From: Actinomycetaceae bacterium
GTDB taxonomy: Bacteria > Actinomycetota > Actinomycetes > Actinomycetales > Actinomycetaceae
NCBI GenBank assembly: GCA_030532245.1
Contig: JAUNLN010000010.1
Location: 7,014 to 64,265 of the forward strand
Length of the DNA: 57,252 nt
Reading direction: 5' to 3'
Position numbers and translations under genes: made by a program. The notes beneath the pieces were generated by a model. It was not told where the DNA came from and made no database searches. It saw only the letters and a program-made list of their open reading frames with translations. Of the stretch, positions 17,847 through 27,300 are shown in pieces (within the stretch, counting starts at the first letter, position 1; each line of letters starts with the position of its first letter).

Positions 17847-19124
17847 CTACTTCGCCGCCGCCGGGTCGATTGCGCCCTCTAGTAGGTCGTCGGAAAGACC
17901 GTACGCCCAGTGCAGGAGCGAAACCGGGTGAATCATCTTCGCACCCGAACCCTTAGCAAGCTGCCAGCGGCACGTCTCCGTGTCACAAGCTGCAAGCTCC
18001 GGGTTAGTGCGGCGAATGAAGTCGAATACCGGCTTGCCAACCGCCTCAGCGATCTCACGCTTCTCCGTCTTCATACCGTACGTGCCAGCGATACCACAGC
18101 AAGGCTGGTTCGACTCCTCAACCTTCACGCCCGGAACGAGCTCCATCAGCTCAACCGCGGGCATGCCCATAGCCTGGCTCTTCACCTGGCAAGGCTGGTG
18201 GTAGGGGATCGTAATGTCGAGACGACGCAGATCCTCAACCGGAAGCTCACCCTTGTAGTAAAGGTCAAGGAGGAACTCGGAAGTCTCAACCGTCTTCACC
18301 GAAACAGCGTCGAGACGCGGGTCGTCAACACCCATGATCTCCTTCGCCTCATGCTTCAACATGCCAGCACAAGAACCGGAAGAAGAAACAATCGTGAGGT
18401 CCTTACCCTCAGACAGGAGCGCGTCGCAAAGGCGCAGAACCTTCTTCGTGGCACCACCAAACAGGCCGTTCGACTGCTCAGCAAGACCACAGCAACCCTG
18501 CACGGGAACGAGAACCTCGTAACCCAAGTGCTCGAGAATCTCGATCGTGTGCTTCGACGTCTGAACCTCGAAGTAGCCGCCAGCACAACCGTGGAAGAAC
18601 ACGATCGGGCCGCGAGTAGCGGGCTTCGTCGGCTGCGGACGGTGCTTCAACCAACCGCGCAACGACTGGTTGTGAGCCGTCGGCATCGGCGCATCCTCAG
18701 AAACACCAACAACAGCCGACACGATCTTACGAAGCGGCTTAATGCCAAGAGCAGCGTTCGCAACCGGGGCAAACGGTGTCATGACCTTACCCATGAGATC
18801 CGTCTGCGTGATCAGGCGGTCACGGATCGGCATGCCGTTCTGAGCCTTCATAACAGCGCGAGCCTGCGCGTTAATCTCAGCGATCTTCACGCCCTGCGGG
18901 CAAACCAGCGTACAAATACCACAGCCCGAGCAGTAGTCGAGCGAGTGGTCAACCGACTCGCCATTACGGAAACGCTCAGCCTGCGGGCCCACAAACTTCG
19001 GGCCGGGGAACAGGGGAGTCACCCTAGCAACCGGGCACTGCGTCTCACAGATCGTGCACTTCACACAACTGTCAAGAGTCGCACGCGCAAAGTTTTGCTG
19101 AGCGAACTTGATTGCGTCACTCAT
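17847..19124 (-). CDS. glpC: anaerobic glycerol-3-phosphate dehydrogenase subunit C
   Basis: The iron-sulfur membrane-anchor and electron-transfer subunit of GlpABC. The 425 residues start with two [4Fe-4S] motifs, CVKCTICETQCPV and CSGCGICTLVCPQG. Two CCG domains follow, as in heterodisulfide reductase B-type proteins (FFHGCAGGYFEVQ..., VQGCCGLAEQ; YHQPCQVKSQ..., QPCCGIAGTYG). Electrons from glycerol-3-phosphate pass to menaquinone for anaerobic respiration. The ATG shares one base with the glpB stop, so the operon order is glpA-glpB-glpC. Confidence 0.95.
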   Translation of the reverse strand: MSDAIKFAQQNFARATLDSCVKCTICETQCPVARVTPLFPGPKFVGPQAERFRNGESVDHSLDYCSGCGICTLVCPQGVKIAEINAQARAVMKAQNGMPIRDRLITQTDLMGKVMTPFAPVANAALGIKPLRKIVSAVVGVSEDAPMPTAHNQSLRGWLKHRPQPTKPATRGPIVFFHGCAGGYFEVQTSKHTIEILEHLGYEVLVPVQGCCGLAEQSNGLFGGATKKVLRLCDALLSEGKDLTIVSSSGSCAGMLKHEAKEIMGVDDPRLDAVSVKTVETSEFLLDLYYKGELPVEDLRRLDITIPYHQPCQVKSQAMGMPAVELMELVPGVKVEESNQPCCGIAGTYGMKTEKREIAEAVGKPVFDFIRRTNPELAACDTETCRWQLAKGSGAKMIHPVSLLHWAYGLSDDLLEGAIDPAAAK

Positions 19125-20383
19125 TATTTACCTCCGAGAATCGAATCGGTCGCTCGAATCATCGAACCGAGTGCAATGCCCTCGCCCGACTTCTCCTGCC
19201 AGCGCATTGCGCCAGCGATTGTTCCGCCAATAACACGTACGTTCTCAAACACCACATTGCCTTCACGGTCAAGAGGCCTCATTTCCTCATCAACCGCAAC
19301 ACCAACCCTGAACAGTGCCTGCTGGTCGCCCCAGTAGTCGCCGTGAATCAGGTCGGGAAGCTCCCCGCCCGTCACCGGCAAACCGAGCGCGCGTTCAAAC
19401 ACGGTGCCGTAAGAATCCATCGTCAGTGCGCCAGACTCGAAACCGCCACCCGCGAGCACGACATTGTCGCATTCGAGTTCGCGGCCGCCTCCAGCACTAT
19501 CAACAATCACGTGCGTTACGCGCTTGCCGTCCGTCTTAACCGAAGTTGCTTCAGCGCCGAGGAGGAGGCGAATGCGCAAGTCCTTCACACGTTGCGTGAG
19601 CTTTTGGTTGAGCCTCATGCCAGGAACCGACGGAGGCTGCAACGCAATCTCGAACACCGGATGGCCGAGCATTTCACGGAACTCTTCCCACACGCCGTCG
19701 CCGTTCACACCAAGAACTGCGGGGAGGCCCACGACCTCGCCGTCTTCAACGATCTCGCGGATCTCTTCGGAGAGCTTGCGCAGGAGGATCGGATCCTCAA
19801 GGGAGCGAGCGAACGCGAGAGCCGAGGAGTCAACCTCACCCTTGCGAACCTCGAAGTCGAGCATCGCGGTGCGGGCCTTGATCGGCTGGCCGCCAATCTC
19901 CTGACGCTCCAGGTTGCCTGCCACGAAGTCGGGGTAGAAGTCCTTCAACTGCTTGAAACCGACGATGAGGTAGCGCTTGCCCGGCTCGATTACGCCTTCC
20001 GCCATGGAGGGCTGCACGAGGCACGTGGGGCGCATCGCGCCAATCGCGGTGGGGAGCAGAACGTTCTTCTCGGGATCGCCAACGAGGAGCTTCTCACCAA
20101 CCTGCTTTGCCATGAACTCAACGCCCTCACGGACGGCGTCAACGCCGATAACCGTGTACGGGTGGTCACCCTCTGGGGTGCCGGCCTCGAACGGGTTCGC
20201 CTTGATAGCCTCGAGCGGCTTCTCCACGCGTTCGGGAGCGTAGCCGAGGACGTCGATCGTGCCCTGCGACAGTTGCAGGCCGCCGATACCCTTCGTGGCT
20301 AGGAGCACTCGCTCACCGGCTTCACGTAGTCTGATCGCTGCGGTTAGTCCAGCGATACCCGCGCCAATTACTACTGTCGTCAT
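19124..20383 (-). CDS. glpB: anaerobic glycerol-3-phosphate dehydrogenase subunit B
   Basis: An FAD/NAD-fold subunit of the anaerobic G3P dehydrogenase, 419 residues. The N-terminal dinucleotide site is VVIGAGIAGLTAAIRLREAGERVLLATKGIGG. NVVLAGGGFESGALTMDSYG and the C-terminal GGTIAGAMRWQEKSGEGIALGS are typical GlpB blocks. The ATG overlaps the glpA stop by 4 bases. It acts with GlpA as the catalytic dimer at the membrane. Confidence 0.95.
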   Translation of the reverse strand: MTTVVIGAGIAGLTAAIRLREAGERVLLATKGIGGLQLSQGTIDVLGYAPERVEKPLEAIKANPFEAGTPEGDHPYTVIGVDAVREGVEFMAKQVGEKLLVGDPEKNVLLPTAIGAMRPTCLVQPSMAEGVIEPGKRYLIVGFKQLKDFYPDFVAGNLERQEIGGQPIKARTAMLDFEVRKGEVDSSALAFARSLEDPILLRKLSEEIREIVEDGEVVGLPAVLGVNGDGVWEEFREMLGHPVFEIALQPPSVPGMRLNQKLTQRVKDLRIRLLLGAEATSVKTDGKRVTHVIVDSAGGGRELECDNVVLAGGGFESGALTMDSYGTVFERALGLPVTGGELPDLIHGDYWGDQQALFRVGVAVDEEMRPLDREGNVVFENVRVIGGTIAGAMRWQEKSGEGIALGSMIRATDSILGGK

Positions 20384-21972
20384 CGCACTGCCTTACTTTT
20401 AATCTTCGAATCGTCTACAGCGGGGAGGTGCTCAATGTCGTACAAGCCCTGGAAAATCCAGTCGTCGAGAGCCGTCTGACGCACCTGGCGGCCGTAGAGA
20501 ATCGGCCACAAACCAATCCACCTGTTCTTCAGGAATAGGCGCATGAGTTCGGTTACGTCTACAACGTCGCCGCGTCCGATCTGCTGGGTAATACCTGCTG
20601 CGCGCATCGAGCAGAAGCCGCCCTGGCAGGGGCCCATGCCGAGTCGGAGCTGGCGGCGCAGGTCGTCAAACGTTGCGGTCGGCTGCGATTCGAGGAGTTC
20701 GACGAACATCTTGCGGTTCATGAGCTCACACTCACAAACAATCTGCGTGTCGAAGCGGTCTTCTTCGCGTTCGCCGAGGCGGTGCGTCACCTTGTAGTTG
20801 TGGCCGCGCTCGGTCTCCGGCATGATCGCCTCAGCCGTGCGGCAGGGGCGCCAGTCGTCCATCTGGCGGCACATCATGTCTACGACGTTCTTCGCCATGA
20901 GGCGGTAGGTCGTGAGCTTGCCGCCCGCGATCGTGAGGAGGCCCGTGATGCCGTCACGTTGGGAGTGGTCGATGATCTGCATCGTGCGCGACATGTGGCG
21001 CGTGTCGGAGGCGTCAACGCGGTCATCCTTGATGAGGGGGCGAGCGCCTGCCCAAGCGTGAACAGCGCGAGCCTCACGGAATCCGGGAATGAGGGCCTCG
21101 CCAGCGTCAAGCATCTGCTGGACCTCGTTGCGCGGGATCTCCAAGTGGTCCGGGTCGTCAACCTTCACGTCGGTGGTGCCGATGATCGAAACGGTGTGAA
21201 CCGGAACGATGATGTCACCATCCGAAGGCGGGATGCAGCGGTTAACCACCTGGTTTACGAGGCGGTGGTTCATAGCGATCATGATGCCGCGGCCAGGAAC
21301 AACGCCAACGCCGTGTGCGCCAGCCATTTCAGCGATCTGACCAGACCAGGGGCCGCCCGCGTTAATCACGAAGCGGCAGTCAATCTGAATATCTTCACCG
21401 GACTTCGTGCCGTGAGCGACTACGGCCGCAACCTGGCCGTTTACAACCTCAATGCGATCCACGCGGTGGTAGGTGAGAACCTCGCCGCCGTACTGCTTAG
21501 CGGAGCGGATCGCGCCCCACAGCATCGCCCAGCCGTCAACCGTCTTGTCTTGCACCTTGAACGCGCGCAAAATGCCGGGGTTCAAGCGAGGCTCCTGCCT
21601 CAGTGCCTCCGAAGTTTCAATCTCTTCGGCCCAAACACCCGTGTCCTTCGCGCCTTGCAAGAACTTGTCGCCGAACGCGGGATCGTCTTCGGGGGTCACT
21701 ACAAACAGGCCGCCCGTGTCTTCCACGGCGTCGGAATGAATGTTTGCAATGATTTCATTCTCTTGGGCGCATTCGGTTGCGGAGATGGGATCCGAAACCA
21801 CGTATCGGCCACCAGAGTGCAGCAGGCCGTGGTAGCGGCCCGTAGTGCCCTGACCGATATCGGCACGCTCCACGAGAACGGCGTTGAAACCACGCATCAC
21901 GAGGTCTCTTAAAACGCCAACACCGGTGGCTCCACCACCGATAACAACGACATCAGTGTCGAGTTTCTTCAT
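20380..21972 (-). CDS. glpA: anaerobic glycerol-3-phosphate dehydrogenase subunit A
   Basis: The catalytic flavoprotein that oxidises sn-glycerol-3-phosphate to dihydroxyacetone phosphate. 530 residues: an FAD-binding DAO domain starts VVVIGGGATGVGVLRDLVMRGFNAVLVERADIGQGTTGRYHGLLHSGGRY. The C-terminal BFD-type [2Fe-2S] region has VCECELMNRKMF and GMGPCQGGFC, which separates GlpA from the aerobic GlpD. ATG at 21972 is preceded by CCAGGAGCG. It heads the glpABC operon; the long 5' region at 21973-22305 carries repeated CGAAAAA motifs. Confidence 0.95.
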   Translation of the reverse strand: MKKLDTDVVVIGGGATGVGVLRDLVMRGFNAVLVERADIGQGTTGRYHGLLHSGGRYVVSDPISATECAQENEIIANIHSDAVEDTGGLFVVTPEDDPAFGDKFLQGAKDTGVWAEEIETSEALRQEPRLNPGILRAFKVQDKTVDGWAMLWGAIRSAKQYGGEVLTYHRVDRIEVVNGQVAAVVAHGTKSGEDIQIDCRFVINAGGPWSGQIAEMAGAHGVGVVPGRGIMIAMNHRLVNQVVNRCIPPSDGDIIVPVHTVSIIGTTDVKVDDPDHLEIPRNEVQQMLDAGEALIPGFREARAVHAWAGARPLIKDDRVDASDTRHMSRTMQIIDHSQRDGITGLLTIAGGKLTTYRLMAKNVVDMMCRQMDDWRPCRTAEAIMPETERGHNYKVTHRLGEREEDRFDTQIVCECELMNRKMFVELLESQPTATFDDLRRQLRLGMGPCQGGFCSMRAAGITQQIGRGDVVDVTELMRLFLKNRWIGLWPILYGRQVRQTALDDWIFQGLYDIEHLPAVDDSKIKSKAVR

Positions 21973-22305
21973 TGATCGCTCCTGGTCATTGGGGAGCAGG
22001 CACGAGTCTCGTGTCTGCCCGTCTCGCTTTTAAGGCTAAGACGAAAAAATGCCCTACATGTCACTTTTTCGGATTCCCATTTACGCCCTCCAAGTGTGAA
22101 AATATGTGCACTCCCAGCAGGCGGTTTTTCGCATGTTTGTGCGGTTCCACAAAGTTGACTTTTTCGTCAGCCAGGATTTTTCGGCATTTTCGCGCGGGCT
22201 CTAGGGTGAACTAGGTGTTACGAAAAATGGCATTTATGTGACAGTCCAGTTATTAAAATGCAAACCGCTCATGCCTGAGCAGGGCTTGGACCGCCTAGTT
22301 AAAGA
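21973..22305 (-). promoter_or_regulatory. glpABC upstream region with repeated CGAAAAA/TTTTTCG motifs
   Basis: This gene-free stretch must hold the glpA promoter. The 7-mer CGAAAAA or its complement occurs at about 22042-22048, 22065-22071, 22125-22131, 22160-22166, 22177-22183 and 22221-22227. A shorter TTTTCG lies at 22187-22192. Some copies are extended by TGCC or GCAT (22042-22053, 22177-22186, 22221-22232), and one forms GAC-TTTTT-CGTC-like symmetry at 22157-22168. The clustering suggests an operator array or phased A-tracts. There is also a small hairpin GCTCA-TGCC-TGAGC near 22266-22279. No coding region is seen. Confidence 0.45.
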
Positions 22306-22314
22306 CTTTCCTAT

Positions 22315-22350
22315 AAAAAACTTGTGGCCCCGATTTCTCGGGGCCACAAG
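22315..22350 (-). terminator. rho-independent terminator of glpK
   Basis: A perfect 12-bp stem CTTGTGGCCCCG (22321-22332) with CGGGGCCACAAG (22339-22350) and a 6-base loop. On the minus strand it is followed by six T residues (22315-22320 complement), placing it directly after glpK. Confidence 0.9.
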
Positions 22351-22362
22351 GTGAGTTAGGGG

Positions 22363-23889
22363 TTACGCGTTCTTAACGTCTTCGTCAACCCAGTCGAAGG
22401 TGCGAGTTACTGCCTTCTTCCACAGGCGGTAAGTGCGCTCGCGCTCTTCTTCTTCCATCTTCGGGGTCCAACGCTTGCCCTCAGACCAGTTGTCGACGAC
22501 GTCCTGCTCGCCCTCCCAGAAGCCAACAGCAATACCAGCTGCGTAGGCTGCACCAAGAGCGGTGGTCTCCGTAACCTTCGGAGCAACAACGTCTACACCG
22601 AGAACGTCTGCCTGGAACTGCATGAGGAGCTCGTTAGCAACCATGCCGCCGTCCACGCGAAGCTCGGTTAGATCAACACCGGAGTCTGCGTTCATAGCGT
22701 CGAGAACCTCGCGCGTCTGGAACGCGGTTGCTTCGAGAACGGCGCGGGCGATGTGGCCAGCGGTGTTGAAGCGGGTGAGGCCAACGATCGCGCCGCGAGC
22801 GTCGTCCTTCCAGTACGGTGCGAAGAGGCCCGAGAATGCCGGAACGAAGTAGACGCCACCGTTGTCCTTGACCGACCTTGCGAGAGGCTCGATCTCCGGA
22901 GCGGTGTGGATCATCTTCAGGTTGTCGCGGATCCACTGTACGAGCGAGCCGGTAACAGCGATCGAACCTTCGAGTGCGTACCTGGTCGGCTGGTCGCCGA
23001 TCTTGTAGCAAACGGTGGTGAGTAGGCCGTTGTCGGAGAGGACGGGCTCCTCACCGGTGTTCATGAGCATGAAGCAGCCGGTGCCGTACGTGTTCTTAGC
23101 CATGCCGACCTCGAAGCAAGCCTGGCCGAACGTTGCTGCCTGCTGGTCGCCGAGGATACCTGCGATCGGGGTGTTGATGATCAGGGAGTCCTTCGAGCCG
23201 TGGCCGTAGACCTCGGCGGAGGAGCGGATCTCCGGAAGCATGGTCATCGGAATGCCCATGTCTGCGCAGATGTCTTCACGCCACTTCAGGGTCTTGATGT
23301 CCATGAGCATCGTGCGGGAGGCGTTGGTTACGTCGGTGACGTGTACGCCGCCGTCCGGGCCGCCCGTGAGGTTCCACAGCGTCCAGGTGTCGGTGTTGCC
23401 GAAGAGGAGGTCGCCTGCCAGTGCGCGCTCACGTGCGCCTTCTACGTTGTCGAGGATCCACTTGATCTTCGGGCCGGAGAAGTAGGTCGAAAGCGGAAGA
23501 CCACAGAGCTCACGGTACTTGTCCGGGCCCTCTTCGCCGCTGAGCTCGCGAACGATGTCTGCGGTACGGGTGTCCTGCCAAACAATCGCGTTGTAGACGG
23601 GCTCGCCGGTGTTCTTGTCCCAAACGATCGTGGTTTCGCGCTGGTTGGTGATACCAACAGCTGCGAGGCTGTGGCGGTTGATGTTTGCGCGGGATAGTGC
23701 ACTACCAATGGCCTGGTGGATGTTGTCGCGAATCTCTAGCGGATTGTGCTCAACCCAGCCTGCCTTCGGGAAGATCTGCTCGTGCTCGAGCTGTCCAACC
23801 GAGACGATCTCGCCGTCGTGATCGAAGACGATTGCACGCGATGACGTCGTACCCTGGTCAATGGCAAGTACGTACTTATTCTCGCTCAT
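22363..23889 (-). CDS. glpK: glycerol kinase
   Basis: Phosphorylates glycerol to sn-glycerol-3-phosphate, the substrate of the adjacent GlpABC. 508 residues from the ATG at 23889, chosen over the GTG at 23901 because AAGG lies 5 bases before it and [22 protein letters not shown] follows as in all GlpK. Other blocks: [53 protein letters not shown] and [19 protein letters not shown]. It is followed by its own terminator, so it is a separate transcript from glpABC, which reads in the same direction further down. Confidence 0.97.
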   Translation of the reverse strand: MSENKYVLAIDQGTTSSRAIVFDHDGEIVSVGQLEHEQIFPKAGWVEHNPLEIRDNIHQAIGSALSRANINRHSLAAVGITNQRETTIVWDKNTGEPVYNAIVWQDTRTADIVRELSGEEGPDKYRELCGLPLSTYFSGPKIKWILDNVEGARERALAGDLLFGNTDTWTLWNLTGGPDGGVHVTDVTNASRTMLMDIKTLKWREDICADMGIPMTMLPEIRSSAEVYGHGSKDSLIINTPIAGILGDQQAATFGQACFEVGMAKNTYGTGCFMLMNTGEEPVLSDNGLLTTVCYKIGDQPTRYALEGSIAVTGSLVQWIRDNLKMIHTAPEIEPLARSVKDNGGVYFVPAFSGLFAPYWKDDARGAIVGLTRFNTAGHIARAVLEATAFQTREVLDAMNADSGVDLTELRVDGGMVANELLMQFQADVLGVDVVAPKVTETTALGAAYAAGIAVGFWEGEQDVVDNWSEGKRWTPKMEEEERERTYRLWKKAVTRTFDWVDEDVKNA

Positions 23890-24184
23890 GTTTACCTTCA
23901 CTTCCTTGTGTAAACAGTTGAATGAATGGGCGATTCAACAGACGTTGACATCGGCTTCAGCTGCTTTGCGTGTTGCCGGCGTCACAATCCTACGCTCCTT
24001 TGCTGGTGCTTGCCTCTCGTAAACCTCAATGTCTTTTTCCGAGAGGAGGAATCGTGAGGTGCCGGCTGCGAAACGTGCCGAAGCGATCTCAATAGCTATT
24101 TGTACCCCACGAACGTGACGCATATTGCACCCATGAACTTCTAAGTGCATGAATTGAACAGCCGTGCATGAGACACTAATAAGC

Positions 24185-25153
24185 GTGACCATACGTGATA
24201 ACGATGCCCACGAAGCGGCTTCAATGTACTACCTACAGGGCGAGACCATGGAAATGATCGCCCGCCACCTTGGTGTCTCACGGTCTTCGGTGTCTCGCCT
24301 TCTTGCTTACGCGCGCGAATCAGGTCTTGTGCGCATTAGCGTGGCTCCGGCCCCGGGAGAGAGGGGCACCCTCGCTGGTGAACTAAACCAGATTTTCGGT
24401 ATTCGTTCCACGGTTGTGCGCGTGCGCGACCACGACACGGGCGTGAACCGCCTCGACTCCGTCGCTAAAGTTGCGGCCGAGCGCCTCCTGGATTTCATTC
24501 ATCCGGGCACGAAGGTCGGAATCGCGTGGGGTAACACCACGGCGGAGGTTGCTCGAAACCTGTCGCCGGTGAATATTGAAAACACAACAGTTGTGCAAAT
24601 GAACGGTGCTGGAAGTGCCGCGGGCGCGGGTGTTCAATACATAGACACCACGATTTCGCGTGCTGCGGACGCTCTAGGAGCGCGCATGGTGCACTTCCCG
24701 GTACCCGCATTTTTCGACTATGAGGAAACGAAGAACGCCATGTGGCGGGAGCGTTCCGTGAAGTCGGTTGTCGACCTAATTTCGAAGGTTGATGTCGCCA
24801 TGTTCGGCGTTGGTGCTTTCGGTGGCGACTTGCCGTCGCACGTGTACTCCGCCGGCTACCTGGACCCCTCAGATATCGCGGCAGCACGCGCCGAAGGCGT
24901 TGTTGGCGACATCTGCACGATCCTCATTCGTGAAGACGGATCCTACAAAGACATGAGCGTAAACAGGCGCGCTTCCGGCCCTACCCCGGAGCTTCTAAAA
25001 ACCATTCCGACGCGCCTTTGCGTTGTGGCTGGCGAAGCGAAGGCAGTGCCCCTCATCGGCGCGCTTCGAGCAGGTGTCGTGACCGACCTAGTAGTCGACG
25101 ATCGCACTGCTCGCAGGGTGCTTGAGCGCGCCCGCACCACCGGCCTGCGCTAA
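24185..25153 (+). CDS. SorC-family sugar-binding transcriptional regulator
   Basis: About 322 residues. An N-terminal HTH (EAASMYYLQGETMEMIARHLGVSRSSVSRLLAYARE) is followed by the SorC sugar-phosphate binding domain: PGTKVGIAWGNTTAEVARNLSP, VVQMNGAG, VDLISKVDVAMFGVGAFG, GVVGDICTILI and the C-terminal VVAGEAKAVPLIGALRAGVVTDLVVDDRTARRVLE. It is divergent from glpK, so control of glycerol or glycerol-3-phosphate use is a reasonable inference. The start is uncertain: GTG 24185 or ATG 24164; neither has a clear RBS, and TAATAA lies just before the GTG. Confidence 0.87.
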   Translation: MTIRDNDAHEAASMYYLQGETMEMIARHLGVSRSSVSRLLAYARESGLVRISVAPAPGERGTLAGELNQIFGIRSTVVRVRDHDTGVNRLDSVAKVAAERLLDFIHPGTKVGIAWGNTTAEVARNLSPVNIENTTVVQMNGAGSAAGAGVQYIDTTISRAADALGARMVHFPVPAFFDYEETKNAMWRERSVKSVVDLISKVDVAMFGVGAFGGDLPSHVYSAGYLDPSDIAAARAEGVVGDICTILIREDGSYKDMSVNRRASGPTPELLKTIPTRLCVVAGEAKAVPLIGALRAGVVTDLVVDDRTARRVLERARTTGLR

Positions 25154-25162
25154 GGTCGCCTG

Positions 25163-25699
25163 GTGCCACTTGAAGAACCGAAAATAACCCGCGCGGAGGG
25201 TCGGGGCGTGCAACTACGCTACGCGCGCCCCGCTGACGCCCGCGAAATCGCGCGCATCACGAAGCCGTACATCGAACGCAAAATCCTCGTCGACAAGCAG
25301 CTCATCACCTACTTCGAAGACATCCAGGAGTTCATCGTCGCCGAAAAAGACGGTGAGGTGGTTGCCTGCGGCGCCCTCCACGTGCTCTGGGACGACATTG
25401 CGGAGGTCCGCACGCTCGCGGTTTCAGACGCCGTGCGCGGGCAGGGCATCGGTTCCCTCATCCTCGAAGCGCTGATCGAGCGCGCCCGCTACCTGGAGCT
25501 TGAGCGAATCTTCTGCCTCACGTTCGAAGTTGACTTCTTTGCCCGCCACGGGTTTGAAGCCTTCGAAGGAATGGCGGTTGGCGTCGACGTCTACGAGAAG
25601 ATGCTGAACACGCACGACGACGGTGTGCGCGAGTTCCTCGAGCTCGCCTCGGTAAAGCCGAACACGCTCGGCAACACCCGAATGCTCCTCCAACTTTGA
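25163..25699 (+). CDS. amino-acid N-acetyltransferase, short ArgA-like (GNAT)
   Basis: A 178-residue GNAT acetyltransferase resembling the short N-acetylglutamate synthase of actinobacteria (type seen in Mycobacterium Rv2747), first step of arginine synthesis. Visible parts are VQLRYARPADAREI at the start of the domain, VACGALHVLWDDIAEVRTLAVSDAVRGQGIGSLIL with the acetyl-CoA loop (R/Q-x-x-G-x-G), and IFCLTFEVDFFARHGFEAFEG. It starts at GTG 25163, 9 bases after the SorC regulator, likely on the same transcript. Arginine genes are not otherwise present in the window, so the physiological call rests on family resemblance. Confidence 0.82.
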   Translation: MPLEEPKITRAEGRGVQLRYARPADAREIARITKPYIERKILVDKQLITYFEDIQEFIVAEKDGEVVACGALHVLWDDIAEVRTLAVSDAVRGQGIGSLILEALIERARYLELERIFCLTFEVDFFARHGFEAFEGMAVGVDVYEKMLNTHDDGVREFLELASVKPNTLGNTRMLLQL

Positions 25700-25732
25700 G
25701 GTGGGTACGGCCGAAGGCTTTAGGCAAAAAGA

Positions 25733-25768
25733 TGGAGGGAACAGCTGGGCTGCTCCCTCCACTTCGTT
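25733..25768 (+). terminator. rho-independent terminator
   Basis: A 13-base stem (25733-25745 with 25749-25761, one mismatch) and 3-base loop lie between the convergent acetyltransferase and NYN genes, followed by CTTCGTTTT. Confidence 0.75.
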
Positions 25769-25786
25769 TTACGCGCAAATAAAGGA

Positions 25787-26347
25787 CTACAGGAAGTCGA
25801 GCGGGTTGAACTCGTCCAGGTCGATAATGCGCAGGCGCGGCAGGCGAACCTGGAACGCGTCGATGTCGTGCTCCATGTCGATGATCTCAAGGCCCTCATC
25901 GATCAGGTCGTGCAGGTCACCCGAAATGAACTCGGGGAAGCCCAGAATGCCAACCCTGTGGCCGGCCTCGAGTAGGCGCTTGATCTCCGGCTCGTAGTCG
26001 CCATCGTGGCTTGCCAGAATCACGTCGCCGTATCCGCGATCCGCGATCGCATCCAGCGTGCGCTTAATACCCTGATCCACAATCTGCGTATCCGGAGTGC
26101 CGGCGAGTGGAATCGGCGTGTAGCTCATCGCAAGGAGTGCCTGCACGAAGTTCATCGGCATGTAGCCCGACGAAGCGTTTAAGAAAAATAGGCCCTTCGC
26201 GTGCTGATCCCAAAGGTGCGCAACCGACGATAGAACGCGATCCCAGCGCGGACGCTCCTCCGACAGGGGCTTTCGATCCAGCACGGAAACGCCAAGAGTC
26301 GTATCAATATTTTCGCCGTCAATAATCAAGTAAGTAATGGGTTCCAT
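25787..26347 (-). CDS. NYN-domain protein (PIN-like nuclease fold, LabA/DUF88 type)
   Basis: A 186-residue single-domain protein. The first acidic residue of the NYN/PIN fold is in YLIIDGENIDTTLG. The second cluster is VDQGIKRTLDAIADRGYGDVILASHDGDYEPEIKRLLEAGHRVGILGF, with Asp residues placed as in RNA-cleaving NYN domains. No partner domain is fused. It stands alone between two terminators. No RBS precedes the ATG; TAGAGT (complement of 26353-26358) lies 5 bases upstream, so the message may be leaderless. RNase activity is a family-level expectation only. Confidence 0.85.
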   Translation of the reverse strand: MEPITYLIIDGENIDTTLGVSVLDRKPLSEERPRWDRVLSSVAHLWDQHAKGLFFLNASSGYMPMNFVQALLAMSYTPIPLAGTPDTQIVDQGIKRTLDAIADRGYGDVILASHDGDYEPEIKRLLEAGHRVGILGFPEFISGDLHDLIDEGLEIIDMEHDIDAFQVRLPRLRIIDLDEFNPLDFL

Positions 26348-26450
26348 TTTTAACTCTAAAACAATTAAATCTTTAAATACTTTGCAAAAGTTCTAGCGCT
26401 CTTCGCAGTCGGCTCTGTCCGTTAGGCTCCTGCGTTCAGTACTTTGAAAC

Positions 26451-26477
26451 TGGGTGGGGCCAGGCCGGCCCCACCCA
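26451..26477 (-). terminator. GC-rich hairpin after pspA
   Basis: An 11-bp stem, TGGGTGGGGCC (26451-26461) with GGCCCCACCCA (26467-26477), lies 18 bases after the stop of the PspA gene. It is a probable terminator, although the T-run on the minus strand is weak. Confidence 0.6.
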
Positions 26478-26494
26478 AAGTTGTAGGTCTAGGA

Positions 26495-27202
26495 TTAGTC
26501 CTTCTTCTTCAAGGCCGCGAGGCGAGCCTCAATCTCGGTCTGCTCGCCAAGGCTCTCCAGCTCGTCGAACTGAGACGCAAACGAATCAGCTGCAAGCTCA
26601 GCGCGGCCAGCGGCCATCGCCTCCTCACGACGAATCTGATCCTCAAAGCGGGAAAGCTCCGAAGTCGGGTCGAGCACGTTAATCGACGAAACCGTGTCTT
26701 GAAGCTTCGCCTGAGCAGCCGCAGTCTTCTGACGAGCCACGAGCTCATCGCGGCGCCTCTTTAGATCCTCCAGCTTCTCCTTCGACTGGTTAAGACCAGC
26801 CTTCAGCTTCTCTACCACCTCACGCTGGCTCTCCAGCATCGGCTCAGCAGTCTTCGCAGAACGCTCGTAGCTCATCTGCTTGCCAAGCGCGACCTTCGCA
26901 AGGTTGTTCCACTTCTCAACCTCAGCCGGATCAGTGCTCGCATCCGCACGGTTCGACGCGGCAAGAGCCTTTTCGCCCCACTCGAGAGCCGCATCCACGT
27001 CCGCCTTGTAATCCGCCTCAGCCAAACGCAGATTACCGATGGTCTGAGCGACGGCCTCCTCGGCCTCCGCAATCGAGTTCGTGTAATCGCGAACAAGCTG
27101 GTCTAGCATCTTCTTCGGATCCTCAGCCCGATCGAGAAGAGCGTTGATATTTGCCTTAGCAAGCTGGGTAATGCGACCTAGGATGGACTGCTTTTCTGCC
27201 AT
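26495..27202 (-). CDS. PspA/IM30-family membrane-stress protein
   Basis: 235 residues, almost wholly alpha-helical coiled coil, the ESCRT-III-like family that binds and stabilises the inner membrane under stress. It begins EKQSILGRITQLAKANINALLDRAEDPKKMLDQLVRDYTNSIAEAEEAVA, the classic PspA N-terminus with its amphipathic first helix. The long helical hairpin contains LKAGLNQSKEKLEDLKRRRDELVARQKTAAAQAKL. ATG 27202 is used because GAAAGGGGAACCC precedes it; an upstream ATG at 27250 gives a non-homologous 16-residue tail. It lies downstream of the TPM-domain gene in the same direction. Confidence 0.93.
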   Translation of the reverse strand: MAEKQSILGRITQLAKANINALLDRAEDPKKMLDQLVRDYTNSIAEAEEAVAQTIGNLRLAEADYKADVDAALEWGEKALAASNRADASTDPAEVEKWNNLAKVALGKQMSYERSAKTAEPMLESQREVVEKLKAGLNQSKEKLEDLKRRRDELVARQKTAAAQAKLQDTVSSINVLDPTSELSRFEDQIRREEAMAAGRAELAADSFASQFDELESLGEQTEIEARLAALKKKD

Positions 27203-27300
27203 GGGTTCCCCTTTCATAAAGGACGCCGTGCCGCGTGCCGCGGCAGACACGTAGTGTGCAAAATCAGTATATCTGTGATGTAGGACTCAAGCAGGATTTG

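Noticed and set aside
17910-19337. 475-codon plus-strand frame opposite glpC
   Set aside because: Arg/Leu/His-rich antisense frame over a clear iron-sulfur protein; no domain features.
23935-24192. 85-codon minus-strand frame between glpK and the SorC regulator
   Set aside because: Its second half looks somewhat protein-like and it ends 34-46 bases before glpK. However, it has no RBS, its third-position bias is mixed, and it would occupy the space needed for the two divergent promoters. Not supported well enough to call.
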